In this document: piece by piece, positions 17,322 to 26,232 of the stretch | How the letters are laid out: each line of letters begins with the position of its first letter | Numbering within the stretch: position 1 is the stretch's first letter | Source: Bacteroidota bacterium | Lineage (GTDB): Bacteria > Bacteroidota > Bacteroidia > NS11-12g > UBA955 | Assembly: GCA_027488835.1 (NCBI GenBank) | Contig: JAIYAW010000009.1 | Span: forward strand, 310,001-374,000 | Reading direction: 5' to 3' | DNA: 64,000 nucleotides | Notes under the pieces: generated by a model | What the model was told of the DNA's origin: nothing | The model's input: the letters and a program-made list of their open reading frames with translations, nothing else | Databases searched by the model: none | Made by a program: the position numbers and the translations under genes

Positions 17322-18224
17322 TTAAATCTCCTTCTTATGTTTCCAACGTCGATGACTCCAAAGCCAAATTTCCGGTTGATTTAAAATTTCTTTTTCTGTT
17401 CTCTTTGCAATCATGTCTGTAATTATTCCATCTTCGTAATCCTTTGGGTTCTCAACTAAAATTTCAGATCGGGCTTCATAATAACCCCTCTTTATTTTTG
17501 TAGAAGATAGATAAACAATAGGATAGTTAAACATTTTTGCAATCTTCTCAGGCCCATTCATAAACGGAGTATCTTGATTCAAAAAGGTGGTCCAATGGGC
17601 ATTTTTGCCACTTGAGGGATTTTGATCACCAATAAATGCAGTAGCAGTTACAATTTTTTTATTGGCGGTCATTAATCTCAAGAGTTGTTCCATTGAAACT
17701 GGTATTGCGCCAAAACGACCTCTTATTTTATACATCAACCAATCAAACCCTTTGTTCGATAATGTTTTATAAATACATTGAATTTGTTGTTTACATACAA
17801 CTTGCGACATTTGACAAACCCACTCCCAGTTTCCAGAATGACTCATAACTACAATAAAACTTTGGCCCTTTTTGAAATAATCATCATAAATATGCTGATC
17901 AATATTTTTCATTCGTTTTTTGAGTTGCATACTTGTGGATGTTAATCCTTTCAAGGATTCTAAAAACAAATCGGATAAATGTCGGTAATATCTAATTTCA
18001 ATCTCCTTTAGACGTTCTTCTGATGCTTCAGGGAATGACTTTTTTAAATTATCTCTAACTACATGAACTCTGTATTTAAGTAGTTTATATAAAAAAAGAT
18101 AAATAACATTACCTATGGCATTAGTTAAAAAGAATGGAAGTGAGGATAGTAGATATATTATTGGAAAAACGAACAGTTTAAACAAAACTGGACCTTGGGG
18201 ATGTTCTGTTCGTTTTATGTCCAT
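17322..18224 (-). CDS. LpxL/HtrB-like lysophospholipid acyltransferase
   Basis: A 300-residue acyltransferase of the lipid A biosynthesis family, which adds secondary acyl chains to lipid A at the inner membrane. A hydrophobic N-terminal anchor spans about 14-48 (FKLFVFPIIYLLSSLPFFL). The catalytic HX4E is seen as HSGNWE at 129-134, and the family's closing WLWSHRRWKHK is at the C-terminus. It shares one base with the stop of the upstream M42 peptidase gene, so they are co-transcribed. Whether it acts on lipid A or another lysolipid cannot be told from sequence. Confidence 0.9.
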   Translation of the reverse strand: MDIKRTEHPQGPVLFKLFVFPIIYLLSSLPFFLTNAIGNVIYLFLYKLLKYRVHVVRDNLKKSFPEASEERLKEIEIRYYRHLSDLFLESLKGLTSTSMQLKKRMKNIDQHIYDDYFKKGQSFIVVMSHSGNWEWVCQMSQVVCKQQIQCIYKTLSNKGFDWLMYKIRGRFGAIPVSMEQLLRLMTANKKIVTATAFIGDQNPSSGKNAHWTTFLNQDTPFMNGPEKIAKMFNYPIVYLSSTKIKRGYYEARSEILVENPKDYEDGIITDMIAKRTEKEILNQPEIWLWSHRRWKHKKEI

Positions 18225-19300
18225 TAGAAATAATTCAGGGATTTAGTATGATCTAATTTTGTTACTGATTCGAACATTAATTGAATACAAGCTTCAACAT
18301 CTGATTCTTGAACCATTTCTACGGTTGTGTGCATATATTTCAAGGGCAATGAAATAAGCGCCGAAGGAACTCCTGTTGATGAATAGGCAAAACTATCTGT
18401 ATCTGTGCCGGTTGAGCGACTTACCGCATTTCTTTGAATATCAATATTGGTTTCTTTGGCAGTTTTAATGATGTATTGAAGTAAATTATTCTGCACCGCT
18501 GGACCGTAAGTAACAACGGGACCTTTGCCACACTTGCAGTCGCCTTGCTGCTTTTTATTGTACAATGGGCTACAGGTATCGTGGGTAACATCCGTAACAA
18601 TTGCGACGTCGGGTTGTAACCGACGAGAAATCATTTCTGCACCTCTTAAACCAATTTCTTCTTGAACACTATTTACCAAATATATAGTAAATGGCAATTT
18701 AATTCCTTTTTCAGACAAATGACGGGCAACTTCTGCAATCATAAAACCACCCATTCTGTTGTCTAAAGCACGTCCAATGATATATTTTTCATTTAACCAT
18801 TCGCAATCAGCTTCAAAAACAGCAACAGATCCGACGTGAATCCCAAGTTTTTCTACTTCTTCTTTGGTAGAACATCCCACATCAATAAAAACAGTATCTG
18901 GCTTAGTTTCAGGGTTTTTATCGGTTCTAACGTGGATAGCAGGCCAACCAAAAATACCTTTTACAACATTTCCATTCTCACAATGGATATTGCAACGCAT
19001 ACTCGGTGCAATTTGAAAATCACTCCCTCCGTTTCTAATTACATATATGTAGCCATCTTCAGTAATATAATTTACAAACCATGAAATTTCATCTGCATGG
19101 GCTTCTAAAACTACTTTAAAATCGCAACCGGGATTAATTACACCAACTGCTGTTCCATAAGCGTCAACAATAGTCTCGTCGATATATGGCTTTAAATATT
19201 CTAGCCATATTTTCTGACCACTGCTTTCAAATCCTGTTGGTGAAACGTTATTTAAGTATTTCTCTAAAAAATCTTTTGATGCTTCTCTCATAATGAACAT
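18224..19300 (-). CDS. M42-family glutamyl aminopeptidase-like metallopeptidase
   Basis: A 358-residue cytosolic dinuclear zinc aminopeptidase. Metal and catalytic residues are visible: His68 in EAHADE, Asp180 in ALDNRMGG, the pair Glu214-Glu215 in QEEIG, Asp237 in TDVTHD and His324 in YMHTTVE. The family motif GTDTDSF is also present. The usual function is trimming N-terminal residues from peptides; homologues form dodecamers. The start is ambiguous between 19300 (MFIMREAS) and the ATG at 19291 (MREAS), and the second fits the family length better. It is downstream of the tRNA-Val terminator and followed without a gap by the acyltransferase gene. Confidence 0.93.
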   Translation of the reverse strand: MFIMREASKDFLEKYLNNVSPTGFESSGQKIWLEYLKPYIDETIVDAYGTAVGVINPGCDFKVVLEAHADEISWFVNYITEDGYIYVIRNGGSDFQIAPSMRCNIHCENGNVVKGIFGWPAIHVRTDKNPETKPDTVFIDVGCSTKEEVEKLGIHVGSVAVFEADCEWLNEKYIIGRALDNRMGGFMIAEVARHLSEKGIKLPFTIYLVNSVQEEIGLRGAEMISRRLQPDVAIVTDVTHDTCSPLYNKKQQGDCKCGKGPVVTYGPAVQNNLLQYIIKTAKETNIDIQRNAVSRSTGTDTDSFAYSSTGVPSALISLPLKYMHTTVEMVQESDVEACIQLMFESVTKLDHTKSLNYF

Positions 19301-19345
19301 GCAATTTATTCAATTATTGATTGAAATCAAAATTCAAGCTATAAA

Positions 19346-19372
19346 AAAAAGCCCCATAATGTGAGGCTTTTT
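19346..19372 (-). terminator. Terminator after the downstream tRNA-Val
   Basis: On the minus strand GCCTCA, a 5-base loop, TGGGGC (one G-U pair), flanked by A5 and T8. It lies directly downstream of the tRNA at 19376-19450. Confidence 0.8.
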
Positions 19373-19375
19373 GAG

Positions 19376-19450
19376 TGGGAGATACTGGGTTCGAACCAGT
19401 GACCCCCTGCTTGTAAGGCAGGTGCTCTGAACCAGCTGAGCTAATCTCCC
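19376..19450 (-). tRNA. tRNA-Val (anticodon TAC), downstream copy
   Basis: A 75-nt cloverleaf: acceptor GGGAGAT/ATCTCCC with discriminator A, D-arm GCTC-AGCTGGTTCA-GAGC, anticodon stem CCTGC/GCAGG with loop CTTACAA (anticodon TAC), and T-loop TTCGAAC. CCA is not encoded. Identical over its whole length to the copy at 19536-19610. It has its own promoter (TTTG-N19-TATATTTG) and terminator. Confidence 0.97.
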
Positions 19451-19461
19451 TTTCGGTGGTG

Positions 19462-19492
19462 CAAATATATTGTTAAGTTTTTATTATTCAAA
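19462..19492 (-). promoter_or_regulatory. tRNA-Val promoter, TTTG-N19-TATATTTG
   Basis: On the minus strand TTTG (19489-19492), exactly 19 bases, then TATATTTG (19462-19469); 11 bases separate it from the tRNA 5' end. A perfect match to the Bacteroidota housekeeping promoter consensus. Confidence 0.85.
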
Positions 19493-19500
19493 ATTAATAT

Positions 19501-19529
19501 AAAAAAAAGCCTCAAAATTTGAGGCTTTT
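19501..19529 (-). terminator. Terminator after the upstream tRNA-Val
   Basis: Inverted repeat with 12-bp arms (19505-19516 and 19518-19529) followed by eight T on the minus strand. It overlaps the start of the spacer to the next tRNA promoter. Confidence 0.85.
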
Positions 19530-19535
19530 AAAGGG

Positions 19536-19610
19536 TGGGAGATACTGGGTTCGAACCAGTGACCCCCTGCTTGTAAGGCAGGTGCTCTGAACCAGCTGAG
19601 CTAATCTCCC
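19536..19610 (-). tRNA. tRNA-Val (anticodon TAC), upstream copy
   Basis: A 75-nt tRNA identical to the copy at 19376-19450 (loop CTTACAA, anticodon TAC; acceptor GGGAGAT/ATCTCCC; no encoded CCA). The identity ends at the gene borders, apart from one or two bases, while promoter and terminator sequences differ. Confidence 0.97.
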
Positions 19611-19628
19611 TCGTTCTTAATGAGGGTG

Positions 19629-19659
19629 CAAAGATAGAAAAAAGTTCAATAGTTGCAAA
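19629..19659 (-). promoter_or_regulatory. tRNA-Val promoter, TTTG-N19-TATCTTTG
   Basis: On the minus strand TTTG (19656-19659), exactly 19 bases, TATCTTTG (19629-19636), 18 bases before the tRNA 5' end. A perfect consensus match. Confidence 0.85.
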
Positions 19660-19750
19660 CAAATTCAAACAAAAATTAGTGGTCTTCCGATTTATAGTGA
19701 GTCGAAATATTGTTATTGATTTGAATGTCTATCAGTTATTCGTTATTTGT

Positions 19751-21343
19751 TTACTGAAAATCTTTTGGTTCCACGTCAATAAACGATTCTTGCAATACAT
19801 TTACTTCACCAGGAAGGGCCTTTTTGGGCTTGGAAACATATTTTCTCGGCGTATATATTACCTGAACCAATGTTTGATGCTTCGCTTTTGAATGAAATGC
19901 AGCTAAATTTGCAGCTTTTTCTATAATGGCTTGAGGGAAATCTCTACCTTTCTGCTTGATTATAACATGTGATCCAGAATAATCTCTTACGTGAAGCCAA
20001 AGATCATTTTTGCTAGACAATCTAATTAACTCATCGTTGGAGCGAGCATTCTTACCCACCCAGATTTCATATCCTTCAAAATCATAAAGTTTATAAGGTA
20101 ACGAAGACTGGGTATTTTTTGTACTTGACATAGAAACTGGACCACCTTTCTTTGAAATATCCTTGATATCTTTAAATTGGGAAGCCTGCTTTACTTTTTC
20201 TAGATTTTGAGAATTCAAAAGAAGCCGTGATTCAACCATTTGAATACTCTCGTCGAGTTTCTGAAGTTCTATATACTCATTCTTCGCCTTGCGATAGTAT
20301 TTTTGGGCATTTTCTGGGGCCGATAGCTGAGGATCTAATTTCACTCTAATTCTTTGATTGGTATAGTAATCCATCACCAAGGCATTAGTCACACCCGTGC
20401 CAATACTGTGCGCATGTGCCAATATTAAATCTCCAATTTCACGATAGCTGCGTCGTTCTTTAATTTCTGACGATCTTTTGGTATACCCATTCAAAAGAGA
20501 CTTGTCTTGCTTGATTTTTTTCGTGGTGGAGTCAATGAAATTCTCTTTAAACGTAAAGAAAAAATACCATCGAATGTATTCACCTGTGATGATCTCAATA
20601 TTTTCAAGGCAGTCATCTAGAGTTCTTACAACATTTGAATCAAACACATATTCTACACTGAGTTTCTTCAATTTCTCAACAATAACAAAATGGATGTTAT
20701 TAATCTCTTGAGTCAAAAACATAAAGATTGCCCTACATTGCATTTTATAATCCGCCAATTGAAAAAAATCAGCATTGAATCCATATTCAATTAATTGTTC
20801 AAATGATACTGATTTAACCATTGTATTCCAAAATGTTAAATCAATGATATTTTGATCAGGAACAATAATTCTATTGTTTAAAAACGACAATTTGTAATTA
20901 TCCCATTCTTTGATATTTTGCTCCCAATCTGCCTTTATGTTGAGTCTGAAAATGCTTTCAGCCGTTTCAGCATTCGGATTTTGCAACAATACATTGCCAA
21001 ATCTGCCGAATCCTTTCAACCAAAGCTTCCACCCATTGTTGAATTCAATGTAGATTAATCTATCAAATATCCTGGTTCCAACATCTGCAACAGTTGCGCC
21101 ATCAATGTGCTTAAACTGAAATTGGCCTTTGGTTTTATTATCTGATGCGATTTTATCCGATTGGACCAAGAATAACTCACCTCCAATAAATTTTAACTCC
21201 AATGTAAAGTAATCAGAGCCTGAATAAAAGTAAAGGAATATTGAATCTTTATCGTAACTGAGCGATTGAATTAATTTAAATTTATGTATCCTGTTAAATA
21301 AAATAGAAGCCCACTGCTGATAAATCCAAAAAGAAGAATACAT
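19751..21343 (-). CDS. rqcH: NFACT-family ribosome quality control protein RqcH
   Basis: A 530-residue NFACT protein that binds the obstructed 50S subunit with tRNA and adds C-terminal alanine tails to stalled peptides. The NFACT-N domain carries Asp94-Arg95 in RIFDRLIYIEF, the DR pair needed for tailing in B. subtilis RqcH, and GFGRFGNVLL after it. A coiled-coil middle lies at about 340-410 (PENAQKYYRKAKNEYIELQK). The NFACT-R domain at about 425-515 has the signatures YEIWVGKNARSNDELI, DLWLHVRDYSGSHVII and VQVIYTPRKYVSKPKKALPG. It is the last gene of a tight run, 15 bases after the T9SS protein gene, which is an unexpected neighbour. The function is inferred from family and DR conservation. 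Confidence 0.9.
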   Translation of the reverse strand: MYSSFWIYQQWASILFNRIHKFKLIQSLSYDKDSIFLYFYSGSDYFTLELKFIGGELFLVQSDKIASDNKTKGQFQFKHIDGATVADVGTRIFDRLIYIEFNNGWKLWLKGFGRFGNVLLQNPNAETAESIFRLNIKADWEQNIKEWDNYKLSFLNNRIIVPDQNIIDLTFWNTMVKSVSFEQLIEYGFNADFFQLADYKMQCRAIFMFLTQEINNIHFVIVEKLKKLSVEYVFDSNVVRTLDDCLENIEIITGEYIRWYFFFTFKENFIDSTTKKIKQDKSLLNGYTKRSSEIKERRSYREIGDLILAHAHSIGTGVTNALVMDYYTNQRIRVKLDPQLSAPENAQKYYRKAKNEYIELQKLDESIQMVESRLLLNSQNLEKVKQASQFKDIKDISKKGGPVSMSSTKNTQSSLPYKLYDFEGYEIWVGKNARSNDELIRLSSKNDLWLHVRDYSGSHVIIKQKGRDFPQAIIEKAANLAAFHSKAKHQTLVQVIYTPRKYVSKPKKALPGEVNVLQESFIDVEPKDFQ

Positions 21344-21358
21344 GATTCAAAATTCGGG

Positions 21359-24300
21359 TTATTTATTAACATTTCGCAGCAACATGATCGATTGTGTTAA
21401 AGTTTTTTTGGCGAATCTTAATCCTCTAAATTCAACATGCACCACATAAACTCCTTCTTGACAATCATTTCCGTTTATTTTTCCATCCCAATTTCCATTT
21501 AAATCATTTGATTTGTGAATAATTTCACCCCATCTATTGTAAATAATTATACTAATTTCATTGCATCCGAAGCTTGTCCATTGAAGTACATCGTTTAACC
21601 CATCGTTATTTGGTGTAAATGCAGTTGGTATATAAAGTATGACGGTGTCTTTATAACATATTTTAATTTCAGCAGTATCCTTGCATCCAATAGCATTTTC
21701 AACAGAAAGTTTGATGTTATATTTACTTTGCTTGAAGTCGGCATTAAAAATGGGATTGAATCCAGAAATAAAGGTATCTAACGGATTAGAGTTTACGTAC
21801 CAAGTTCCCTTCGTTGCTCCTGTTGTTGCATTAAAAATAGTTAGGGGAACTTCTTCAGGTGTGTAACAAGGTGGATTTATTGGTTGTTGCATTGCGAATT
21901 GCGCTTTTATAGCTGCAAATCCAGGAATATAAATCGTGGTATCTGAAAAGCACTTGGTTATACTATCTATCAAAAAAACCTTGTAAGAACTGCCGCTTGG
22001 TGCATAAAAAGTATCCTTAGATATCTTTCCGGGATAATTCCATGTTTTCCTCATAGGATTACCATTTCCACTGCTTAAATAGACATATCCATTTTTACCA
22101 TGACAAACGGGAGGATTTACGAAAGCGTTACTCCAAACAACAGGATGTACTAAGATATTAACACGTTGATTTGCAATATTACTACATCCATCACTTGCAT
22201 AACAAGTATATGCAATATTGGTTTTTGGAGAAACGATCGTTTTGTACCCGCTTTGACCATTTGACCACCAATAGGTATAGTTTCCGACTCCTCCTGAAGC
22301 TGTTGATTGTAAAGTCAACATTTCTCCCTTACAAATACTATCGTTATTTGGCGATGATAATAGGTGAATACTATCATTTATAACAATATTGAATGAATCT
22401 TTGGCAAAACAACTTTTGCTATTTACAGAATATATTAGTTTATGATTGCCAACATTCAATTTTCCAGGATTAAATGAGGTATTTAAATTTCCATCAATTT
22501 CATATTTTCCACCCAATGGATTTATAATTAATACAATAGAAGAGTCTTTGAAGCAAAATGTCTTAGTAGGGTAATTGTAACTTATATTTGGCATTGTATC
22601 TACGGTTATGTAGAAAAAATTAGTACAACCAAGAGGGGTTAAGTAATTGATTTTAAATTTTCCAGACATTGAAAGGGAAGGATTGAATTCTTGCTTTGAT
22701 CCATATTGCATACCTGTACCCCAAAACAATGAACCTTTTATAGATGGTATAAGGGCTATTGGGTTTGATTGTATGCAAATACTTGTGTCGTTTGGCACAA
22801 CTGGTTTAGGAAGTATGCGTAAAATGATATTGTCAGAACAACCATTTTTAGAATATGAAACATTGTAATTGCCTGATGATAAGTTTTTAGGAGCAAATTC
22901 AACCCCATTTATAACACCATTGCCCGACCATATGCCTTTTGGAAGGTTGGTTGGGATTTTATTTGATAAAATAAATGTGTCGGCATCATTACATACTTCC
23001 AGCGTATCAGCATAATTTATAGCTGTGCCAATAACTTTTATAATCTTATAATCAATGCATTTTCCGGATTTAAATACCAACGTGTCTATACCATTTTTGC
23101 CATTTGTCCAACTTGCATCATAATTGCTTATTTTGGGGTTCTTAATACCCTTTCCACTCCAACTAAATGTATTTAAGTATCTAATATTTAACAAATTAAA
23201 ATTGTTTGTACTTGGGCAAATTGTATCGTCTTTTCCCGCGTAACAAGGTAAAATTGTTAATTTAGTGGTATCGGTACAGCCACCAAGTGCGGTGAAAATA
23301 ATGTTTTTATTGCCAGGTCCACCCATTAAACTGGGATTATACCATCCAAAATAGGTGTTAATTAGACCTGGGAAATAGTATGGATAAATTCCATATGGTT
23401 TGAATTCTAAAGTATCTAAAGTTTTTGATTCGCAAGTTGTATCAAAATGAGGAACAGTAACATTTTGTACTACTACGTTTTTCTGAGACACGCAGCCTTT
23501 CCAAGTATAAGTTAATATGTACTTTCCAACACTATCAGGCGTAAACATGCCGTTGTTCGTGATTTTTAAACCAGACCATGTTCCTCCAAGAGGACCATAC
23601 CAAACAACCGGCATTGCTGTTTTTCCAGGGCAGAATACATTGTCGTAATTGTATGGATAAGAAACATTGATAATCATGGTATCTGCACAGCCACCAATTT
23701 GATACCATACTTTTACATCTCCCCATTGACCATATGGTTTAAATTCTCCATTTATTGAATTAACAATTCCAGAACCGTACCATTTCCCTCCATTAGGGAA
23801 GCCTTTTAAGTAAAGATTGGAAGAGAAATAGCAGACCTGTGTGTCTTTTGGCGCGATGGGAGGCTGAAGCACTGTTATTTGTATAGAATCAGAGCCTGGA
23901 ATAGCTGCACCATCTGTTACTGTAAGTTTATATTTCGTATTTACAGTTGGGCAAATATTGAATGGCCCTTTGCCTGATAAGGTTTTGGGAGTCCAATTGT
24001 ATGTGTATTTGCTAGAATCCCCACCACTTATATTTGCAGATAGTGAAATGCACTCCCCGAGACAAATAGTGTCTTTGGTGCCTTTAATGTCAACAAATAT
24101 AGGGCAATTGGAAATTGTGAATGCTTGGTTACTCGATAATTGGTAAATACTGTCGCAATAATCACGATAACCGTGTTTGTGCGTAAGTGTATATGTTCCG
24201 TTCGTGTTTAAAGGATTTTTTAATCCTAATTTAAATTTTGAAGCTTTGTTATTTGCACAATTCAGTGGCAATATATATCTAAATGTAATGCCATTTATTT

Positions 24301-24838
24301 TGGTATTGTTTGCATTTAAAGAATCGCAAGGTATTGCAAAATCTAGGGTAATTCCAATTGTAGAATCATAGCAAATGGGTGATGTATTTACAGTTATTTT
24401 TGCAGCAGTTGGGACTTTTATGTTATTTATAATATCGGCTTCCCATCCCGTGCAGGAAACGCTTTTATCTGAAACAAAATACAATGTTATAAAACTATCA
24501 CTGCTAGTAATTGTACCTGGATTTACACTCCCAGAATAGGATCCTTTTAAAGTCGCATTGGTATCTTTGCCGTCATATATTTTTAAAATATCATTATCTT
24601 TCTCTGTGCAAAAACTAATGAAAGATAAAGTAATGTTCTTTGCTCCCGGCATTGCCAACGTCATGATTATTTTTTCGTTATGATCGTAATATCCAGTGGT
24701 TTTGCCCTTTTCAGAATCTTTAATTTTTCCTTTACAAATCCTATAAACTCCATTTTGTTGATTTTGAATATTTTGAGTATATCCATCTATACAAAATATT
24801 GAACATAAAAGGAGTGATATATTTACAACGAATTTCAA
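21359..24838 (-). CDS. Giant secreted protein: CUB domain and T9SS type-B (CHU_C) sorting domain
   Basis: A 1159-residue surface or secreted protein. Signal peptide of about 21 residues, then a CUB-like domain at about 32-140 (ITLSFISFCTEKDNDILKIYDG and a late GWEAD). A long series of beta-sandwich repeats follows, with recurring short motifs of the type GTWSG / GKWYGSG / GIWSGNGVI and many paired cysteines. It ends in the type-B sorting domain that begins IPTAFTPNNDGLNDV (about 1070) and includes IYNRWGEIIH and GNWDGKINGNDCQEGVY. Such proteins are exported by T9SS and anchored to the surface by other means than type-A substrates. It is followed 15 bases later by rqcH and preceded 6 bases earlier by a lipoprotein gene, so it belongs to the seven-gene run. 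The ligand is unknown. Confidence 0.9.
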   Translation of the reverse strand: MKFVVNISLLLCSIFCIDGYTQNIQNQQNGVYRICKGKIKDSEKGKTTGYYDHNEKIIMTLAMPGAKNITLSFISFCTEKDNDILKIYDGKDTNATLKGSYSGSVNPGTITSSDSFITLYFVSDKSVSCTGWEADIINNIKVPTAAKITVNTSPICYDSTIGITLDFAIPCDSLNANNTKINGITFRYILPLNCANNKASKFKLGLKNPLNTNGTYTLTHKHGYRDYCDSIYQLSSNQAFTISNCPIFVDIKGTKDTICLGECISLSANISGGDSSKYTYNWTPKTLSGKGPFNICPTVNTKYKLTVTDGAAIPGSDSIQITVLQPPIAPKDTQVCYFSSNLYLKGFPNGGKWYGSGIVNSINGEFKPYGQWGDVKVWYQIGGCADTMIINVSYPYNYDNVFCPGKTAMPVVWYGPLGGTWSGLKITNNGMFTPDSVGKYILTYTWKGCVSQKNVVVQNVTVPHFDTTCESKTLDTLEFKPYGIYPYYFPGLINTYFGWYNPSLMGGPGNKNIIFTALGGCTDTTKLTILPCYAGKDDTICPSTNNFNLLNIRYLNTFSWSGKGIKNPKISNYDASWTNGKNGIDTLVFKSGKCIDYKIIKVIGTAINYADTLEVCNDADTFILSNKIPTNLPKGIWSGNGVINGVEFAPKNLSSGNYNVSYSKNGCSDNIILRILPKPVVPNDTSICIQSNPIALIPSIKGSLFWGTGMQYGSKQEFNPSLSMSGKFKINYLTPLGCTNFFYITVDTMPNISYNYPTKTFCFKDSSIVLIINPLGGKYEIDGNLNTSFNPGKLNVGNHKLIYSVNSKSCFAKDSFNIVINDSIHLLSSPNNDSICKGEMLTLQSTASGGVGNYTYWWSNGQSGYKTIVSPKTNIAYTCYASDGCSNIANQRVNILVHPVVWSNAFVNPPVCHGKNGYVYLSSGNGNPMRKTWNYPGKISKDTFYAPSGSSYKVFLIDSITKCFSDTTIYIPGFAAIKAQFAMQQPINPPCYTPEEVPLTIFNATTGATKGTWYVNSNPLDTFISGFNPIFNADFKQSKYNIKLSVENAIGCKDTAEIKICYKDTVILYIPTAFTPNNDGLNDVLQWTSFGCNEISIIIYNRWGEIIHKSNDLNGNWDGKINGNDCQEGVYVVHVEFRGLRFAKKTLTQSIMLLRNVNK

Positions 24839-24844
24839 ATTTAA

Positions 24845-25300
24845 CTATGGAATAATTTCAATATTCGGAGTGAAAATAGTATTACTCCAGTTTTTAGCTC
24901 TGTCTTTTAGCTTGATTTCAAATTTTGTTGTTTCTAAGGGACTAGCGGTAAGTAGAAATATGTTTTTTATCTTGATATTCAATATTCCTTCAATGTTTAG
25001 TTTATTGCCGATTGGAGATAAAGGCAATAGATGATAATAGTCTGGCTTTGAAAGTCTAGAATCTCTTACGTAAATTGATAATGTATCCGCTGAAATATCA
25101 CCTAAATCTCCATCACCATCTTTATATTTTACCGAAACCACTAAGCTATCTGTAAATTGCTTTAATTTTGTTTTTGAAATTGATAAAAATTGAATGTTTG
25201 GTTTGGTGTCTCCGGTAGTAACAAGCTTCTCTTTACAAGAATTCATAAACAATAAAATAAATATTGCTATAATTAACATATTATATATTTTAAGTTTCAT
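24845..25300 (-). CDS. Small lipoprotein with Asp-rich YKDGDGDLGD motif
   Basis: A 151-residue predicted lipoprotein: the signal MKLKIYNMLIIAIFILLFMNSC places the lipid-bearing Cys at 22. The mature part is one beta-sandwich-sized domain with the acidic segment KYKDGDGDLGDISADTL, which resembles a calcium-binding loop. It ends with the phrase KLKDRAKNWSNTIFTPNIEIIP. I do not recognise a named family. Its start shares one base with the end of the CX4CH lipoprotein gene and its stop is 6 bases from the CUB/T9SS gene, so it is translationally coupled to its neighbours and probably works at the same envelope site. Confidence 0.75.
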   Translation of the reverse strand: MKLKIYNMLIIAIFILLFMNSCKEKLVTTGDTKPNIQFLSISKTKLKQFTDSLVVSVKYKDGDGDLGDISADTLSIYVRDSRLSKPDYYHLLPLSPIGNKLNIEGILNIKIKNIFLLTASPLETTKFEIKLKDRAKNWSNTIFTPNIEIIP

Positions 25301-26232
25301 TACTTAAATCTTATAGCGAAGTATTTTTTAATAGGAAACATTGAGTTTTCATTCGGCAATCTAACAGTTTGAAAATCATCTGAAACCGTAATTCGAATCC
25401 ATAAAACATCAAGAGAAATTGATGAACTTGTTTCTAAATCGTAATTAAACCAATATTTAATAGACTTACCATTTAAACCAATGATGGTTTTCTCGGGGCC
25501 AGCAAATAAAGGTTTTTCATTGGCTATATTAAATGAATCAGGGTTTGCACTGACATTAATTGTGCAATTTTTTAGTTGACTTTGATCTAGTTTATCATCG
25601 GATATTGAAAAATAGACAGAAGTATTCATGCCCGCTGTTGCATTGGCAGCTTCATATAATCCAGGTCTTGACAATTCAGTGTTTCCTTGAAAAAACACAA
25701 CACCTTGAACATTGGGAGGGAAATTTGGCGAAACGGGCGTATTCCCGGCCAAATCCTTCGCTCCATCATTTATCCACTTGGTGATTCTCTGCAGATATTC
25801 AGACTTATGCTGATTATATGTTGATTTTGGCTCTAATGCAAGAGGCATGATACCTGAATTTCCGTTTAAATCAATTGTCATCCTTTGTAACAACATGCTT
25901 TTTGATGCATCACCGGGTAAAACTCGATAAGGAAATCCACCAGAAATATTTGATTTAATTGGAGCTACATTCACCAATCCAAAATAACTACTTTCAACAG
26001 TTCTGAAATCTGGTTCAAAATTTCCATCATGACAGCCTGAATTGGCACAAGTTGGCTTTAAAATATCTTTATGAATTGAGAAAATCGAAATAGGGTCATA
26101 GTTATTGGTATCCACTACATTGGTATCCGATTGATTTGGGTCAAATGGATTCACAGGCAAGGATTCTTTAGAACAAGATCCTAGATAAATACAAATTGCA
26201 AATAGCGATATGGATTTAATTATGTTTTTCAC
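25300..26232 (-). CDS. Lipoprotein with CX4CH cytochrome-like segment
   Basis: A 310-residue predicted lipoprotein; lipobox LGSC with Cys20. After an Asn/Asp/Pro linker comes a segment like the planctomycete-type cytochrome c domains: IHKDILKPTCANSGCHDG, in which Cys62 and Cys67-His68 form CX4CH rather than the CXXCH of standard c-type haem sites. The downstream pattern SSYFGL, VLPGDASKSMLLQRM and LQRITKWINDGAKD is typical of that family (the Met of MLLQRM may be relevant). The C-terminal 130 residues form a beta domain. It overlaps the DUF1501 gene by 4 bases and the small lipoprotein by 1. Haem binding is possible but unproven with the wider spacing. Confidence 0.75.
   Translation of the reverse strand: MKNIIKSISLFAICIYLGSCSKESLPVNPFDPNQSDTNVVDTNNYDPISIFSIHKDILKPTCANSGCHDGNFEPDFRTVESSYFGLVNVAPIKSNISGGFPYRVLPGDASKSMLLQRMTIDLNGNSGIMPLALEPKSTYNQHKSEYLQRITKWINDGAKDLAGNTPVSPNFPPNVQGVVFFQGNTELSRPGLYEAANATAGMNTSVYFSISDDKLDQSQLKNCTINVSANPDSFNIANEKPLFAGPEKTIIGLNGKSIKYWFNYDLETSSSISLDVLWIRITVSDDFQTVRLPNENSMFPIKKYFAIRFK

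Noticed and set aside
19376-19610. The repeated 75-bp unit as a CRISPR or mobile repeat
   Set aside because: It folds as tRNA-Val in both copies and only two copies exist; there are no cas genes or spacers.
21359-24838. Toxin or polymorphic effector role for the 1159-aa protein
   Set aside because: No catalytic toxin domain or adjacent immunity gene; the C-terminus is a T9SS type-B sorting domain, so no variable tip is present.
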